Source: SAR324 cluster bacterium
GTDB lineage: Bacteria > SAR324 > NAC60-12
Direction of reading: 5' to 3'
Assembly: GCA_015232315.1 (NCBI GenBank)
Contig: JADFZZ010000002.1
Span: forward strand, 248,001-312,000
DNA length: 64,000 nt
Shown here: positions 1-7,868 of the stretch, one piece after another
Layout of the letters: every line of letters begins with the position of its first letter
How positions within the stretch are numbered: the stretch's first letter is position 1
The notes under the pieces: generated by a model
What the model was told of the DNA's origin: nothing
The model's database searches: none
The model's input: the letters and a program-made list of their open reading frames with translations, nothing else
Made by a program: the position numbers and the translations under genes

Positions 1-175
1 AATTCAACAAGACAAAATGCATGCTATTCAGTGTGTTTTCATGAACTTTGACGTTAATATTTTCGCTCAAATCCTGTCCCAGTTCTTTCAGGATTTCTTT
101 TGGAAAGCTCATCAGCCGTTGCTTATAGGCGTCATCGTTCCATGCTTTTTGTATGATTTCTTCGTACTTTTGCAT
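1..175 (-). CDS. NHLP-type RiPP precursor / leader peptide (partial, runs off left edge)
   Basis: The 58 visible codons start at ATG 175-173 and remain open to the edge, so this is the N-terminal part only. The motifs AWNDDAYKQRLMSFPKE, LKELGQDLSENINVKV and ENTLNSMHFVLLN, in that order, follow the pattern of the NHLP leader family (nitrile hydratase alpha-subunit-like leaders of ribosomal natural products: A-x-D-x-x-F/Y-K-x-x-L, then PKxxLxELG, then V-x-ENT-x-x-x-H-x-VLP). A good ribosome site (GAGGGG, 180-185) lies just upstream of the ATG. If the family call holds, the leader is recognised by modification enzymes and an NHLM-type exporter removes it; the core peptide and partner genes would lie beyond the edge. 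The alternative is a true nitrile hydratase alpha subunit or other NHase-fold protein, which shares this N-terminus and would be about 200 residues. The match is from memory of the family, not a search. Confidence 0.75.
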   Translation of the reverse strand, partial: MQKYEEIIQKAWNDDAYKQRLMSFPKEILKELGQDLSENINVKVHENTLNSMHFVLLN

Positions 176-528
176 ATTTCCCCTCTTAAAAAGGTTGGTG
201 AGGAATCTTCTTCCCAAAAATCTGTTCAGTCAATTAATCAGCTCAACAGACAAAGCTCCTTAATAAACTTTCTCCTAACAAATACTATTTTTATTAAATC
301 GCCAACCCAGTTGTCAATGATAAATCATCCACAAGTTGCCAGAGGTCACGTTTTGTTTTAAATGCACAATTAATTTATATAGTTAAATATTTATTAATTA
401 AAAATAAAAGTGCTAACGGGAATATGTAATATTTTGAATGGTACAAAATGACTCGTCAACGTAATTTCTCTGGAGCGAGTTCTGAGAAATCCTTGATCTT
501 TTTATCGCCCCCCACCAATGATGCGCTA
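176..528. other. Intergenic region, AT-rich, no gene seen
   Basis: This 353-base gap separates the NHLP-type gene from the end of the unknown gene at 529. Positions 360-420 are strongly AT-rich (TTAATTTATATAG, TTTATTAATTAAAAAT). Apart from the candidate promoter at 288-317 and the ribosome site at 180-185, no RNA gene, convincing terminator or coding frame was found. A plus-strand frame across 17-361 was rejected because the minus-strand leader explains that sequence better. Confidence 0.6.
288..317 (-). promoter_or_regulatory. Candidate sigma-70 promoter for the NHLP-type gene
   Basis: On the minus strand a perfect TTGACA (-35) occupies 317-312. It is followed about 17 bases later by an AT-only stretch (AATAAAAATAG region, 296-288) that can act as -10. 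It would give a leader of roughly 100 nt before the ATG at 175. The -10 is weak, so this is a candidate only. Confidence 0.35.
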
Positions 529-1758
529 TCAATTCCATTCCCTTAATTTCGCATTAGAACTGATAGTTTTTTGCAGAATGTCCATTTTTTGACGGATCAT
601 GCTAAGTTCCTGATTCAGAAAAACCTCCAGACGCTGAATATGTGACTGAATATCCTGAATCATCTCGGATGAAGGGGATGAGGATGGCTGAGAAATCATT
701 GTTTCATTAAACAATTCACCACAATTCGCTGGCATTTCAGAAAGGCGGACGCTCAGTCCAAAAGGCTTGGGGCGATTTTCGTCATAAATCTCACCCGTAA
801 ATTTTGCTTGAGGAAATTTTTCACCATGAAACATAAATGGTGTATCCCTGCCAGTATAAACAAACGGCTGTGGCACAACAGGAGAAGCTTGTGTGAGCTG
901 AACTTGTTGGGAAACAAAAAGTTCTCCTCGCCCAGTTAAATCAATCTGTTCGTTCACGGCCCGTTGAAAAACAGCGGGCATATTTTCAGAAAAAATCTCA
1001 CTTTGGTTCATGACAGAACGACTCACTCCTGAGCGGGCAGAAAAAGGACTATCTGTAGGCGTTTCCACAGGGGCATTCAGTAGCGTTGCGGGCGTTTCAA
1101 AAATCTGCCAGTGCCCAGAATTCTTCTGCTCCGTATAGGAAGCGCGTTGAAAGGCCCCTGGCATTTCAGTGTTTCCAAAAATTTCCCACTGGCTACTTTG
1201 AGGAATCAATAAATAATCACGCCGTTCAAAAGCACGATCCTCTGGTATTTCAGTTGATTGTGGTTGAACCTGAGCTTCAGCTTGCGCGAAGGTCTCTGAA
1301 ATCAAATCACCGGAAACAACCGGGAATAGCGATAGTTGATTGGTTGGCTCATTCTGTAGATCAGAAGCAATGGAGAAAGATCTGGTGGTTTGAGCAAAGG
1401 CAACCGAAGCTTCTATGGAGGGAGTGATCAACGCCTGCTCTTCCTGCTTTTTCAACTCTGCGGAATATTGTTGGAAATGGTCGGGTTCATGAAAATACGC
1501 TAAGTCCAGAGAAGAATTCCAATTTTCAGAACCGGACAATGTTTCTGATTCCTTGAGTTGAACATCGGCCACGGAATAGTTGTTTTCCTCGTCAGTCTCC
1601 TCTGTCAGGGGTACACGTCCGTAGAACTCCTGATTGAAAAGCATGGAGGGATCCAACGTTCCCAAGGGTGCGGGCAAAGGGGTTTCTATCGTGTCTGATG
1701 ACTGGTCAAACAGTCCCCATGAATCAATTTTTATGTTTTTTTCAGCAGTCATAATCAT
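529..1758 (-). CDS. Unknown protein with degenerate EIF/MPxxFQRA repeats and C-terminal coiled coil
   Basis: Unrecognised soluble protein of about 409 residues, with no signal peptide or membrane segment. It is rich in Ser, Gln, Glu and Pro and probably extended or disordered over much of its length. A degenerate repeat is visible: WEIF...MPGAFQRA, WQIF, SEIF...MPAVFQRA, GELF and again EMPANCGELF, spaced about 40-60 residues. The last 45 residues form an amphipathic helix (IQSHIQRLEVFLNQEL) that looks like a coiled coil. An in-frame TTG lies at 1770; ATGs at 1758 and 1752 are alternative starts and none has a good ribosome site. It is divergent from prmA with only about 26 bases between start codons, so the two genes must share or overlap promoter sequence. 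Its function is unknown; the repeated short linear motifs suggest a scaffold or binding protein, which is inference. Confidence 0.7.
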   Translation of the reverse strand: MIMTAEKNIKIDSWGLFDQSSDTIETPLPAPLGTLDPSMLFNQEFYGRVPLTEETDEENNYSVADVQLKESETLSGSENWNSSLDLAYFHEPDHFQQYSAELKKQEEQALITPSIEASVAFAQTTRSFSIASDLQNEPTNQLSLFPVVSGDLISETFAQAEAQVQPQSTEIPEDRAFERRDYLLIPQSSQWEIFGNTEMPGAFQRASYTEQKNSGHWQIFETPATLLNAPVETPTDSPFSARSGVSRSVMNQSEIFSENMPAVFQRAVNEQIDLTGRGELFVSQQVQLTQASPVVPQPFVYTGRDTPFMFHGEKFPQAKFTGEIYDENRPKPFGLSVRLSEMPANCGELFNETMISQPSSSPSSEMIQDIQSHIQRLEVFLNQELSMIRQKMDILQKTISSNAKLREWN

Positions 1759-1784
1759 AAATTTTATCAATTATCAGGAATACT

Positions 1785-2663
1785 ATGATGACCTCCGACA
1801 CATATATTGAACTTTGGGTGAGCGTTCCCTGTTCTCTTGAAGATCTTTGGAGCAGTTTCTGTTTTGAGCATGGCGCGTCAGGCATTGAAACGCTCGAAGA
1901 AACACAGGATGCCATCCGTATGAAAGTTTTTTTTGAAAATATGGATTCTTCCCGAATTGAGCCATTGACTCAGATTTTTCATAAGCAATATCCTCACCTT
2001 TCTTTAGTAACACAAATAAAACTGGAAAAGAAAGAGTATGAAAACTGGAAAGATTCATGGCATGAGCATTTTAAACCGATTGAAATTGGCAAAACCCTGC
2101 TGGTATGCCCTCCGTGGGATATTCCGGTTAAGACTTCCCGACATCTTGTGGTGATTGATCCCGGGCAGGGCTTTGGCACAGGCTATCATCCCTCTACCAT
2201 GCTGGCCCTCATGGTTCTGGAATATTTGCTGGAACACGAACCGGGACCACTGAAAACCCTGGCAGATGTTGGTGTTGGCTCAGGAATTTTGTCCATTGCG
2301 GCCTGCCGTTTGGGAATATTACAGGCGGATGGGGTCGATATTGATCCGGTAGCCATTCCTGATGTCTACAAAAATGCGGAACTCAATGGGCTTACGTCAC
2401 GCATACAGGCTTTTGCCGGGTCCTGTGAAAAACTTCAAAAGTCCTATGATGTTGTGATCAGCAACATGCTGATGCATGAGTTGGTCTCTGTCAAAGCGGA
2501 AATGGCACGGCTCACTGATCGACAAGGATATCTGATTTGTAGCGGACTTTTGACCTCACAGGCTGAAACATTTTGCCAGTTGATGACAACGTATGGGATG
2601 AAATTGCATTATTCTCAGATTCAGGGTGAATGGACGGCTCAGGTGTTTGTCAAAACAGCATGA
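1785..2663 (+). CDS. prmA: Ribosomal protein L11 methyltransferase
   Basis: Class I SAM-dependent methyltransferase that trimethylates ribosomal protein L11 in the cytoplasm. The N-terminal third is the L11-recognition domain. The linker leads into the family signature DPGQGFGTGYHPST (around residue 126), followed by SAM motif I DVGVGSGILSIAA and the acidic motif II VDIDPVA. The active-site region reads VVISNMLMHEL where most PrmA have a VVANIL-type segment, a mild divergence. Its 292 residues are normal for the family. A ribosome site AGGAA (1776-1780) serves ATG 1785 or the next codon, ATG 1788. It is convergent with the TonB-like gene, whose end is five bases away. Confidence 0.9.
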   Translation: MMTSDTYIELWVSVPCSLEDLWSSFCFEHGASGIETLEETQDAIRMKVFFENMDSSRIEPLTQIFHKQYPHLSLVTQIKLEKKEYENWKDSWHEHFKPIEIGKTLLVCPPWDIPVKTSRHLVVIDPGQGFGTGYHPSTMLALMVLEYLLEHEPGPLKTLADVGVGSGILSIAACRLGILQADGVDIDPVAIPDVYKNAELNGLTSRIQAFAGSCEKLQKSYDVVISNMLMHELVSVKAEMARLTDRQGYLICSGLLTSQAETFCQLMTTYGMKLHYSQIQGEWTAQVFVKTA

Positions 2664-2668
2664 AGTGC

Positions 2669-3577
2669 TTATTTCTGAAGCATGAAATGCACAGGAAGCC
2701 TGATCTGAAATGACGAGCGATAGACACTCAGTTCCCCGCCAAAATTCCGGATGATTTGAGCCATTGCGTCAGCATGATCATGAAGCAATTCGAGGGCGGC
2801 CTCATTCAATGAGCCATGAGCTTCATGGGCAATCTGGACATCATTCACCCGTCCTGTCACATCAAAAACAATAGCCAGTTCAACATGACCTTCTATGCCT
2901 CGTCGAAGTGCTGTTCGAGGATAATAGCGATTGATGTCTATGTTCCTCAGATACGCATTCAATGAACGGGAAATTTTCTGAATTCCTGACTCAACATGTT
3001 TTTCATCCATTTTATTCGGACTCTGTTGAATTCCCATTGATGCCGTGAGTGGTGATGGCGAAGTTTCCATGGCAGTTTCAAAAGTTGCTGGAATAGTGTC
3101 GGGGATTTCTGAAGCCAACAGTTCCCGTGATTTATCTGAATCGGGTGTCTGTATTTCCGCTGTTGAAATTTCCTTTTCACGGGGGTTTGATATATGGTCT
3201 GAGCTTGTGAGAGGAACCTCCGGTAAGGTTGATATGGCTTCATGCCTGGCAGGTGCCATTGCTACTGACGTTAGAGTCTCTTTCTTTTTATGGTTTTTAT
3301 TTTTTTTCAGTACACGTTTTACCTGATTATTTTTTTCAGGCACGGCTGTTTTTTCAGCAATCTGCTGGTTGGTCTGTTCAGACACTACCGGAGATTGTGC
3401 CTTGATTGCTGTTTTTGAAACCATATTGGCTGGTGATGAAAGAAACCTGATGGCGATGGATGCTGAAGTCGGAGTCGGTAACGAAATTGTTGGAAGCCAT
3501 GGCATGTTCCATAGAATGCCATGAATCACCGACGATGCCATCAATAACGACCAGAAACGTCTTTGACTGGATAACAT
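2669..3577 (-). CDS. TonB family protein (C-terminal domain)
   Basis: Inner-membrane-anchored, periplasm-spanning protein of the TonB type, which transmits proton-motive energy to outer-membrane receptors. There is a short basic N-terminus and a hydrophobic anchor (residues about 9-28). Then comes a long Ser/Thr/Pro/Lys-rich linker with a very basic patch (VKRVLKKNKNHKKKE) and a C-terminal TonB fold: YYPRTALRRGIEGHVEL and FDVTGRVNDVQI, then a predicted helix and strand. The linker lacks the classical Glu-Pro/Lys-Pro repeats. GGAAGA upstream supports the start. No ExbB/ExbD or TonB-dependent receptor is nearby, so its partner is unknown. The neighbouring outer-membrane protein at 3816 is divergent and is not a plug-type receptor. 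Confidence 0.8.
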   Translation of the reverse strand: MLSSQRRFWSLLMASSVIHGILWNMPWLPTISLPTPTSASIAIRFLSSPANMVSKTAIKAQSPVVSEQTNQQIAEKTAVPEKNNQVKRVLKKNKNHKKKETLTSVAMAPARHEAISTLPEVPLTSSDHISNPREKEISTAEIQTPDSDKSRELLASEIPDTIPATFETAMETSPSPLTASMGIQQSPNKMDEKHVESGIQKISRSLNAYLRNIDINRYYPRTALRRGIEGHVELAIVFDVTGRVNDVQIAHEAHGSLNEAALELLHDHADAMAQIIRNFGGELSVYRSSFQIRLPVHFMLQK

Positions 3578-3815
3578 TTGATTCTTCCGTCAGTGTTTTG
3601 TTACAAAGGATTTTTTAGCAACGCATGATCGTGCACTTCTTCCGGGTGACCATCATTAAAATTGACCCACGAGTATCTTATTGAACCATTCTCATGCCTG
3701 AGTGGTTCCATCCTGACATGAGATGATGAACAATAAAAGACAGATGATGCATCTTGTTTGCACAAACAGTGCATTTCTTTTAGTCTCGATTCAACTGGAT
3801 AACAAGGACTAAACA

Positions 3816-4991
3816 ATGAAAACCTGCGTTGTTTTTATAATTATCGCGTTAAACCTGAGCCAACTGGCTTCTGTGCAAGCCGGTGAATTCCGCCGACCTG
3901 GTCAGGGAATCCGCAACCTGGGTATGGGAAATACCGGCGTTGCTCTGAGTTCTGATGAAAATGCTCTGCAATATAATCCCGCAGGACTTGCCGGGATTGA
4001 TGAGATGTGGATCACGACGCCTGTGACTCTTGAAATTTCACAGGACAGTGTCGATCTGGTGACTGACGCTCAGAATATCGGCGATGCCCAAGTGAGTGAC
4101 CTGATTGGCATTGGTCTCAACAAGCAACTCCATTTACGGTTTTACCCTGGAATCGCTTTGGTGGTCCCCTTTGACGGCATCGCTTTTGGAGCTAGCACAG
4201 GAATGGAACTTCAGTTTGATTTTATTGCTAAAAATCCGGTTTTGATAGAAATCGAACTTGGTTTGAGAATTGATATGCTCCAAAGCTACGGACTTGGTTT
4301 TGAGCTGGATGATGGCCATTGGCTGGTTGGAGTCGCAGCACATACCATTGAACGTTGCGATCTGCAATTATCACTCAGTCTGGGAAGTGTGGTAACTACC
4401 GGCACGGATGTCAATGCTTACGATTCACTGGGATGTAGCGACCTTGGATTCAATGCCGACACAGGTTCCATTCAAGGGCTGGCAAAAGCTCAAACCTACG
4501 ATATCGGTTTTCAGAGAAGGATGGAATCCGCCAGTTCATTGCGAATGATATTTGGTATGGTGGCCAAACAGGTCACCGGAATGAATTTTTCCCGAAAATC
4601 CGATCAAACCACACCTCTCGATGAACCCATGGAAATTGATGCGGGATTGTCATTCCAACCCCAAACAGATTGGATAAGGATGCTTGCCGCAATTGATCTC
4701 AAAGATCTGACCATGAGCCGTATTGAGGACGATCCGGTTTGTCAATGCCTGGAAAAACGTCTGCATCTTGGCATGGAAATCGGCTTCAATCCTCTGGATA
4801 CCGGTAGCAGTTCACTGGCATTGCGAGCTGGATTTAATCAGGGATATTTTACTTATGGCATTGAATTCAACCCGTTTATTTTTTTCCGGTTCATTACCAT
4901 TCAGGCGGCCTCCTATACAGTTGAACGCGGTACATCGCCGGGAGACAATCCGGAAAACCGGAAAGTGGTTCAAATTTCTTTCAACCTGTAA
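3816..4991 (+). CDS. Outer-membrane beta-barrel protein, FadL/PorV (UPF0164)-like
   Basis: The product starts with a signal peptide (MKTCVVFIIIALNLSQLASVQAG). Just after cleavage it has the signature GMGNTGVALSSDENALQYNP, typical of FadL-, TraF- and PorV-like outer-membrane barrels. The rest consists of alternating amphipathic strands ending in Phe/Leu (VVQISFNL), as expected for a barrel whose last strand is read by the BAM complex. Length 391 residues. AAGGA supports the start. The following lipoprotein begins eight bases after its stop, so they form one transcription unit and may act together at the outer membrane. The cargo (hydrophobic compound, secreted protein) cannot be read from the sequence. 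Confidence 0.75.
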   Translation: MKTCVVFIIIALNLSQLASVQAGEFRRPGQGIRNLGMGNTGVALSSDENALQYNPAGLAGIDEMWITTPVTLEISQDSVDLVTDAQNIGDAQVSDLIGIGLNKQLHLRFYPGIALVVPFDGIAFGASTGMELQFDFIAKNPVLIEIELGLRIDMLQSYGLGFELDDGHWLVGVAAHTIERCDLQLSLSLGSVVTTGTDVNAYDSLGCSDLGFNADTGSIQGLAKAQTYDIGFQRRMESASSLRMIFGMVAKQVTGMNFSRKSDQTTPLDEPMEIDAGLSFQPQTDWIRMLAAIDLKDLTMSRIEDDPVCQCLEKRLHLGMEIGFNPLDTGSSSLALRAGFNQGYFTYGIEFNPFIFFRFITIQAASYTVERGTSPGDNPENRKVVQISFNL

Positions 4992-4998
4992 AGGTACT

Positions 4999-6354
4999 AT
5001 GGCATCACTTAAACATTTCAGAATCTGTCTGACACTATTTCTATTCCTGATCATCCCGGGAGGTTGTGCGGATATCGTGCAACCCTCAAATGCGTCTGTG
5101 TGCGAAGACGCGTTCAATGCTCGCGACTATGATACCGCCATTGAAAAGTGCACAGATCGCAAATCATTGGCAGGTGCCTATCTGGGGAAAGCAGGATTTG
5201 ATATTGTCAGTTTGCTCAAATCCTCGGAAAGTCCGGTGGAAACCCTTGAAGATCCTACCTCCGGCGCACAACTGGGTTCAGATGTCAGCGCCGGCGCTTC
5301 AGTGATGAATATCCTTCAGATTGGGACATCTCAGATTTCTTCTGAGACAGATCGTCTGACAGCCATGGAAACAGCCCGAACATATTTGGCTAAAGTGAGC
5401 GAACTCCTTAAAGATGAAACTGCAAGTACCCTCTCTGGAGATGAAATTTTTCTGGAAATATTCGCCACCTTGTTTGACACCATTCTGGTTTATGTGGAAA
5501 CTCTGGATAAAGGTACAACTGACGACGACGGGGTCCCTGAGCCTATTTTGACCGACACGAATGGAAAACAATACCTGACCGACGAGAGTGGCGTTCCATC
5601 CCCCTATCTCGGTGACGCCGACGGCAAAGCCTACAAGGTGAACGATGGTAGCACCACTCCCGCTCCATACTTCAGCGATGCCACAGGCAAAGCTTACAAA
5701 ACCAACGCTGACGGAAGTGTCGCCCAAACAGTTACAGTAAACGGCGTGGTACTTACCTATACGGATAACACCACCGTCACGTTCACCAGCCAGGAATCAG
5801 TGTTAAGTGCCGTCAAGGTTTCGCTGGAATATACCGATGGCACTGCGGCTACTTTTGATAGCGCTACAGAGGCGGCGGATTCCGTGAAAGTCGCATTGGC
5901 TTACACCGATGGTTCCGCTGCGGTTTTCACTGATCTGAATCCGAATCAGGAAATTCTGCCTCAATTGATGGAAGAGGTGGAACTGGATGTTCAATGCGTG
6001 ACGATCTCTGATGCGGATTCTGCTCTGATCAAAGCCGACGGACACATTTGGGACGCTGAACAATATGGCGCATTTTGCTCTATTTTTAGAGAAAAAATCA
6101 TAGAGACTGGAACACTGGATCAGATCAAGGAGGACATGAAAGCGGGAAATGGAATCATATTTGATATCACGGAAGTCCAAGCCGAGGTTTGTGCGGAGTT
6201 GGTTCCCATGATTGAAAGTTTTTCACAGTTTTCCACGGCGCTGAACAAATTGATCGAAAAAGCGGGATCCAACACAGCCTCAGACAATGACACTATTTCC
6301 GGATCATCCGCCGCCATTGACGAACTACTGGCTGAACTGGGATGTTCTCGATGA
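4999..6354 (+). CDS. Repeat-containing lipoprotein, unknown function
   Basis: ATG 4999 is chosen because AAAGGT precedes it and a hydrophobic export signal follows (LTLFLFLIIPGGC). An in-frame extension back to 4723 would overlap the upstream gene and was dropped. The lipobox PGGC is atypical, so lipidation is probable rather than certain. Residues about 60-180 are helical. The middle has two sets of short repeats: three units of the type Y(L/F)-x-DA-x-GKAY (QYLTDESG, PYLGDADGKAY, PYFSDATGKAY), then three units of the type VK-V-x-L-x-YTDG-x-AA-x-F. Cysteines near the C-terminus (CVTISDAD, FCSIF, VCAEL, GCSR) may pair. It belongs to the same unit as the outer-membrane protein upstream. Not recognised as a named family. 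Confidence 0.65.
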   Translation: MASLKHFRICLTLFLFLIIPGGCADIVQPSNASVCEDAFNARDYDTAIEKCTDRKSLAGAYLGKAGFDIVSLLKSSESPVETLEDPTSGAQLGSDVSAGASVMNILQIGTSQISSETDRLTAMETARTYLAKVSELLKDETASTLSGDEIFLEIFATLFDTILVYVETLDKGTTDDDGVPEPILTDTNGKQYLTDESGVPSPYLGDADGKAYKVNDGSTTPAPYFSDATGKAYKTNADGSVAQTVTVNGVVLTYTDNTTVTFTSQESVLSAVKVSLEYTDGTAATFDSATEAADSVKVALAYTDGSAAVFTDLNPNQEILPQLMEEVELDVQCVTISDADSALIKADGHIWDAEQYGAFCSIFREKIIETGTLDQIKEDMKAGNGIIFDITEVQAEVCAELVPMIESFSQFSTALNKLIEKAGSNTASDNDTISGSSAAIDELLAELGCSR

Positions 6355-6377
6355 TGTCGTCTATTGACTCATCATCG
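6349..6377. terminator. Inverted repeat at the convergent ends of the lipoprotein gene and carA
   Basis: CGATGATG (6349-6356) and CATCATCG (6370-6377) form an 8-bp stem with a 13-base loop that overlaps both stop codons. No T tract follows, so it may be a weak bidirectional terminator or chance. Confidence 0.25.
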
Positions 6378-7446
6378 TCAGAAACCGGTCAAATAAATAG
6401 CTTGCGTCTCTGGGGCCTGGAGCCGCTTCAGGGTGGTATTGCACCGAATACGCGGGATATTCCGTCGACTCAATTCCTTCCACAGTGTGATCATTCAAAT
6501 TCCGGTGCGTTACCCGCACTTTTTCAGGTAGGCTGTTTTCTTCGACCGCAAAACCATGGTTGTGGCTGGTGATCTCAATTTTATTGGTCGCATAGTCCAT
6601 CACCGGATGATTCCCGCCATGATGTCCGCATTTCAATTTGTAGGTTTTACATCCCAGGGCCAGTGAAAGCAGTTGATGCCCAAGGCAGATTCCAAATACA
6701 GGAACTTTGCCCAGTAGATTCTGAATGTTATCAATGGCAGAGTCTACCGCGGCCGGATCACCCGGGCCATTGGAGAGAAAGATGCCATCGGGTTTTGACG
6801 CAACCAGGGTTTGCCATGGGGTGTTATAGGGATAGATCGTTGTTTCGATGCCAAGTGTTGCCATGATTTTCAGAATATTGTGTTTAATCCCATAGTCATA
6901 GGCCGCAACCTTGTAGCGCACTGGAACCGCGGCTTTCCAGACATAAGGTTTTCCTGTAGAAACACGAGGAGCCAAGTTTTGTCCATCCATGGATGGAATA
7001 GCCAACGCTTTGTTGCGGACAGTTTCAAGATCGAAGCCCTCGGTAATCGGCATCAACAAACCGCCACAGGCACCATCATCCCGAATACTTTTAACGAGTG
7101 AGCGGGTATCAATGCCTTCCAGGATAGGCACATTGTTTTCAGTCAACCATTGATCCAGACCATTTTTTGCCCGCCAGTTGCTTGTAATCCAGCTCAATTC
7201 CTTGACAATCAAAGCCGATGCGTGAATTTTGACAGATTCCATGTCTTCAGGATTGATCCCATAGTTTCCAATCTGTGGGTAGGTCATGGTTACAATCTGA
7301 CCTGTATAGGATGGATCCGTAAGAATTTCCTGATATCCTGTCATGGCTGTATTAAAAATGACTTCACCTTCCACGGAAACAGGTGCTCCTCTTAAAATTC
7401 CGCGAAAACATTTTCCATTGCTTAAAATCAATATTCCTTCTTTCAT
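6361..7446 (-). CDS. carA: Carbamoyl-phosphate synthase small subunit (glutamine amidotransferase)
   Basis: Releases ammonia from glutamine and channels it to CarB for carbamoyl phosphate, feeding arginine and pyrimidine synthesis. The N-terminal CPSase small-chain domain (GEVIFNTAMTGYQEILTDPS) is followed by the class I amidotransferase domain. Its nucleophile is Cys254 in GICLGHQ and the His338/Glu340 pair is in YSVQYHPE. The start is ATG 7446, with AGAAGGAAAGG upstream; a longer frame reaches 7506 but would overlap the preceding lipoprotein gene. It has 361 residues, normal length. It is the last gene of a minus-strand unit headed by hisA. No carB is in this window. Confidence 0.95.
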   Translation of the reverse strand: MKEGILILSNGKCFRGILRGAPVSVEGEVIFNTAMTGYQEILTDPSYTGQIVTMTYPQIGNYGINPEDMESVKIHASALIVKELSWITSNWRAKNGLDQWLTENNVPILEGIDTRSLVKSIRDDGACGGLLMPITEGFDLETVRNKALAIPSMDGQNLAPRVSTGKPYVWKAAVPVRYKVAAYDYGIKHNILKIMATLGIETTIYPYNTPWQTLVASKPDGIFLSNGPGDPAAVDSAIDNIQNLLGKVPVFGICLGHQLLSLALGCKTYKLKCGHHGGNHPVMDYATNKIEITSHNHGFAVEENSLPEKVRVTHRNLNDHTVEGIESTEYPAYSVQYHPEAAPGPRDASYLFDRFLTMMSQ

Positions 7447-7478
7447 GAAGCCTTTCCTTCTGAATCCAAGCTGATTGT

Positions 7479-7865
7479 TTATTGGGTTGGGGTCTGAATC
7501 ATCCATGATTCACGACTGATGGATGAATCATCGCTGGAACTCTTTTCCAGACTTTGACAATGATAGATCATGGCATGTATGGTGGTGGTTTGTTCATCCG
7601 CCACAGAGCGGAGGAGTTTGACATGGGTCGCCTCCATTGAAGCGGCTTTGTTTCGGAGTTTGTTGAGTGCCTGTTGATAACTGTTGGGCGCACTCAAAAG
7701 CACCATGGTTTGAATGGATTCCTGAAATTTGCATTGGGGCAACTCTTCCGGATTCTCCAGAAAGCCTACTTTCTGGCCTGATTCAGTCAGAGTGATTTCA
7801 CCGGTGGAACATGCCAACAGCAGAAATATTATACTTATTCCAAGAAATCGGATCATCCCAATCAT
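7479..7865 (-). CDS. Small lipoprotein, DUF4156-like
   Basis: A 128-residue lipoprotein with a clear signal and lipobox (GISIIFLLLACS). The body has the pattern seen in DUF4156/RcsF-like envelope proteins: a strand with Val-Gly, a conserved Cys (LPQCKFQ), then the helix ALNKLRNKAASMEATHVKLL, where the family usually has LRNKAAxxGANxV, and a second Cys (IYHCQSL) that could pair with the first. It starts three bases after the stop of the vWA protein and ends 32 bases before carA, so it belongs to the same unit. Its role is unknown; envelope sensing would be the analogy with RcsF. Confidence 0.7.
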   Translation of the reverse strand: MIGMIRFLGISIIFLLLACSTGEITLTESGQKVGFLENPEELPQCKFQESIQTMVLLSAPNSYQQALNKLRNKAASMEATHVKLLRSVADEQTTTIHAMIYHCQSLEKSSSDDSSISRESWMIQTPTQ

Positions 7866-7868
7866 CGT

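Noticed and set aside
17-361. Plus-strand open frame of 114 codons over the left edge
   Set aside because: It is antisense to the NHLP-type leader, which has family motifs and a ribosome site; the plus-strand product looks random and Phe-rich.
3601-3816. 71-codon minus-strand frame before the outer-membrane gene
   Set aside because: Composition not protein-like, no ribosome site, and it occupies the promoter region of two divergent genes.
4723-4998. 92-codon N-terminal extension of the repeat lipoprotein
   Set aside because: It overlaps the outer-membrane protein gene and would bury the signal peptide; ATG 4999 has its own ribosome site.
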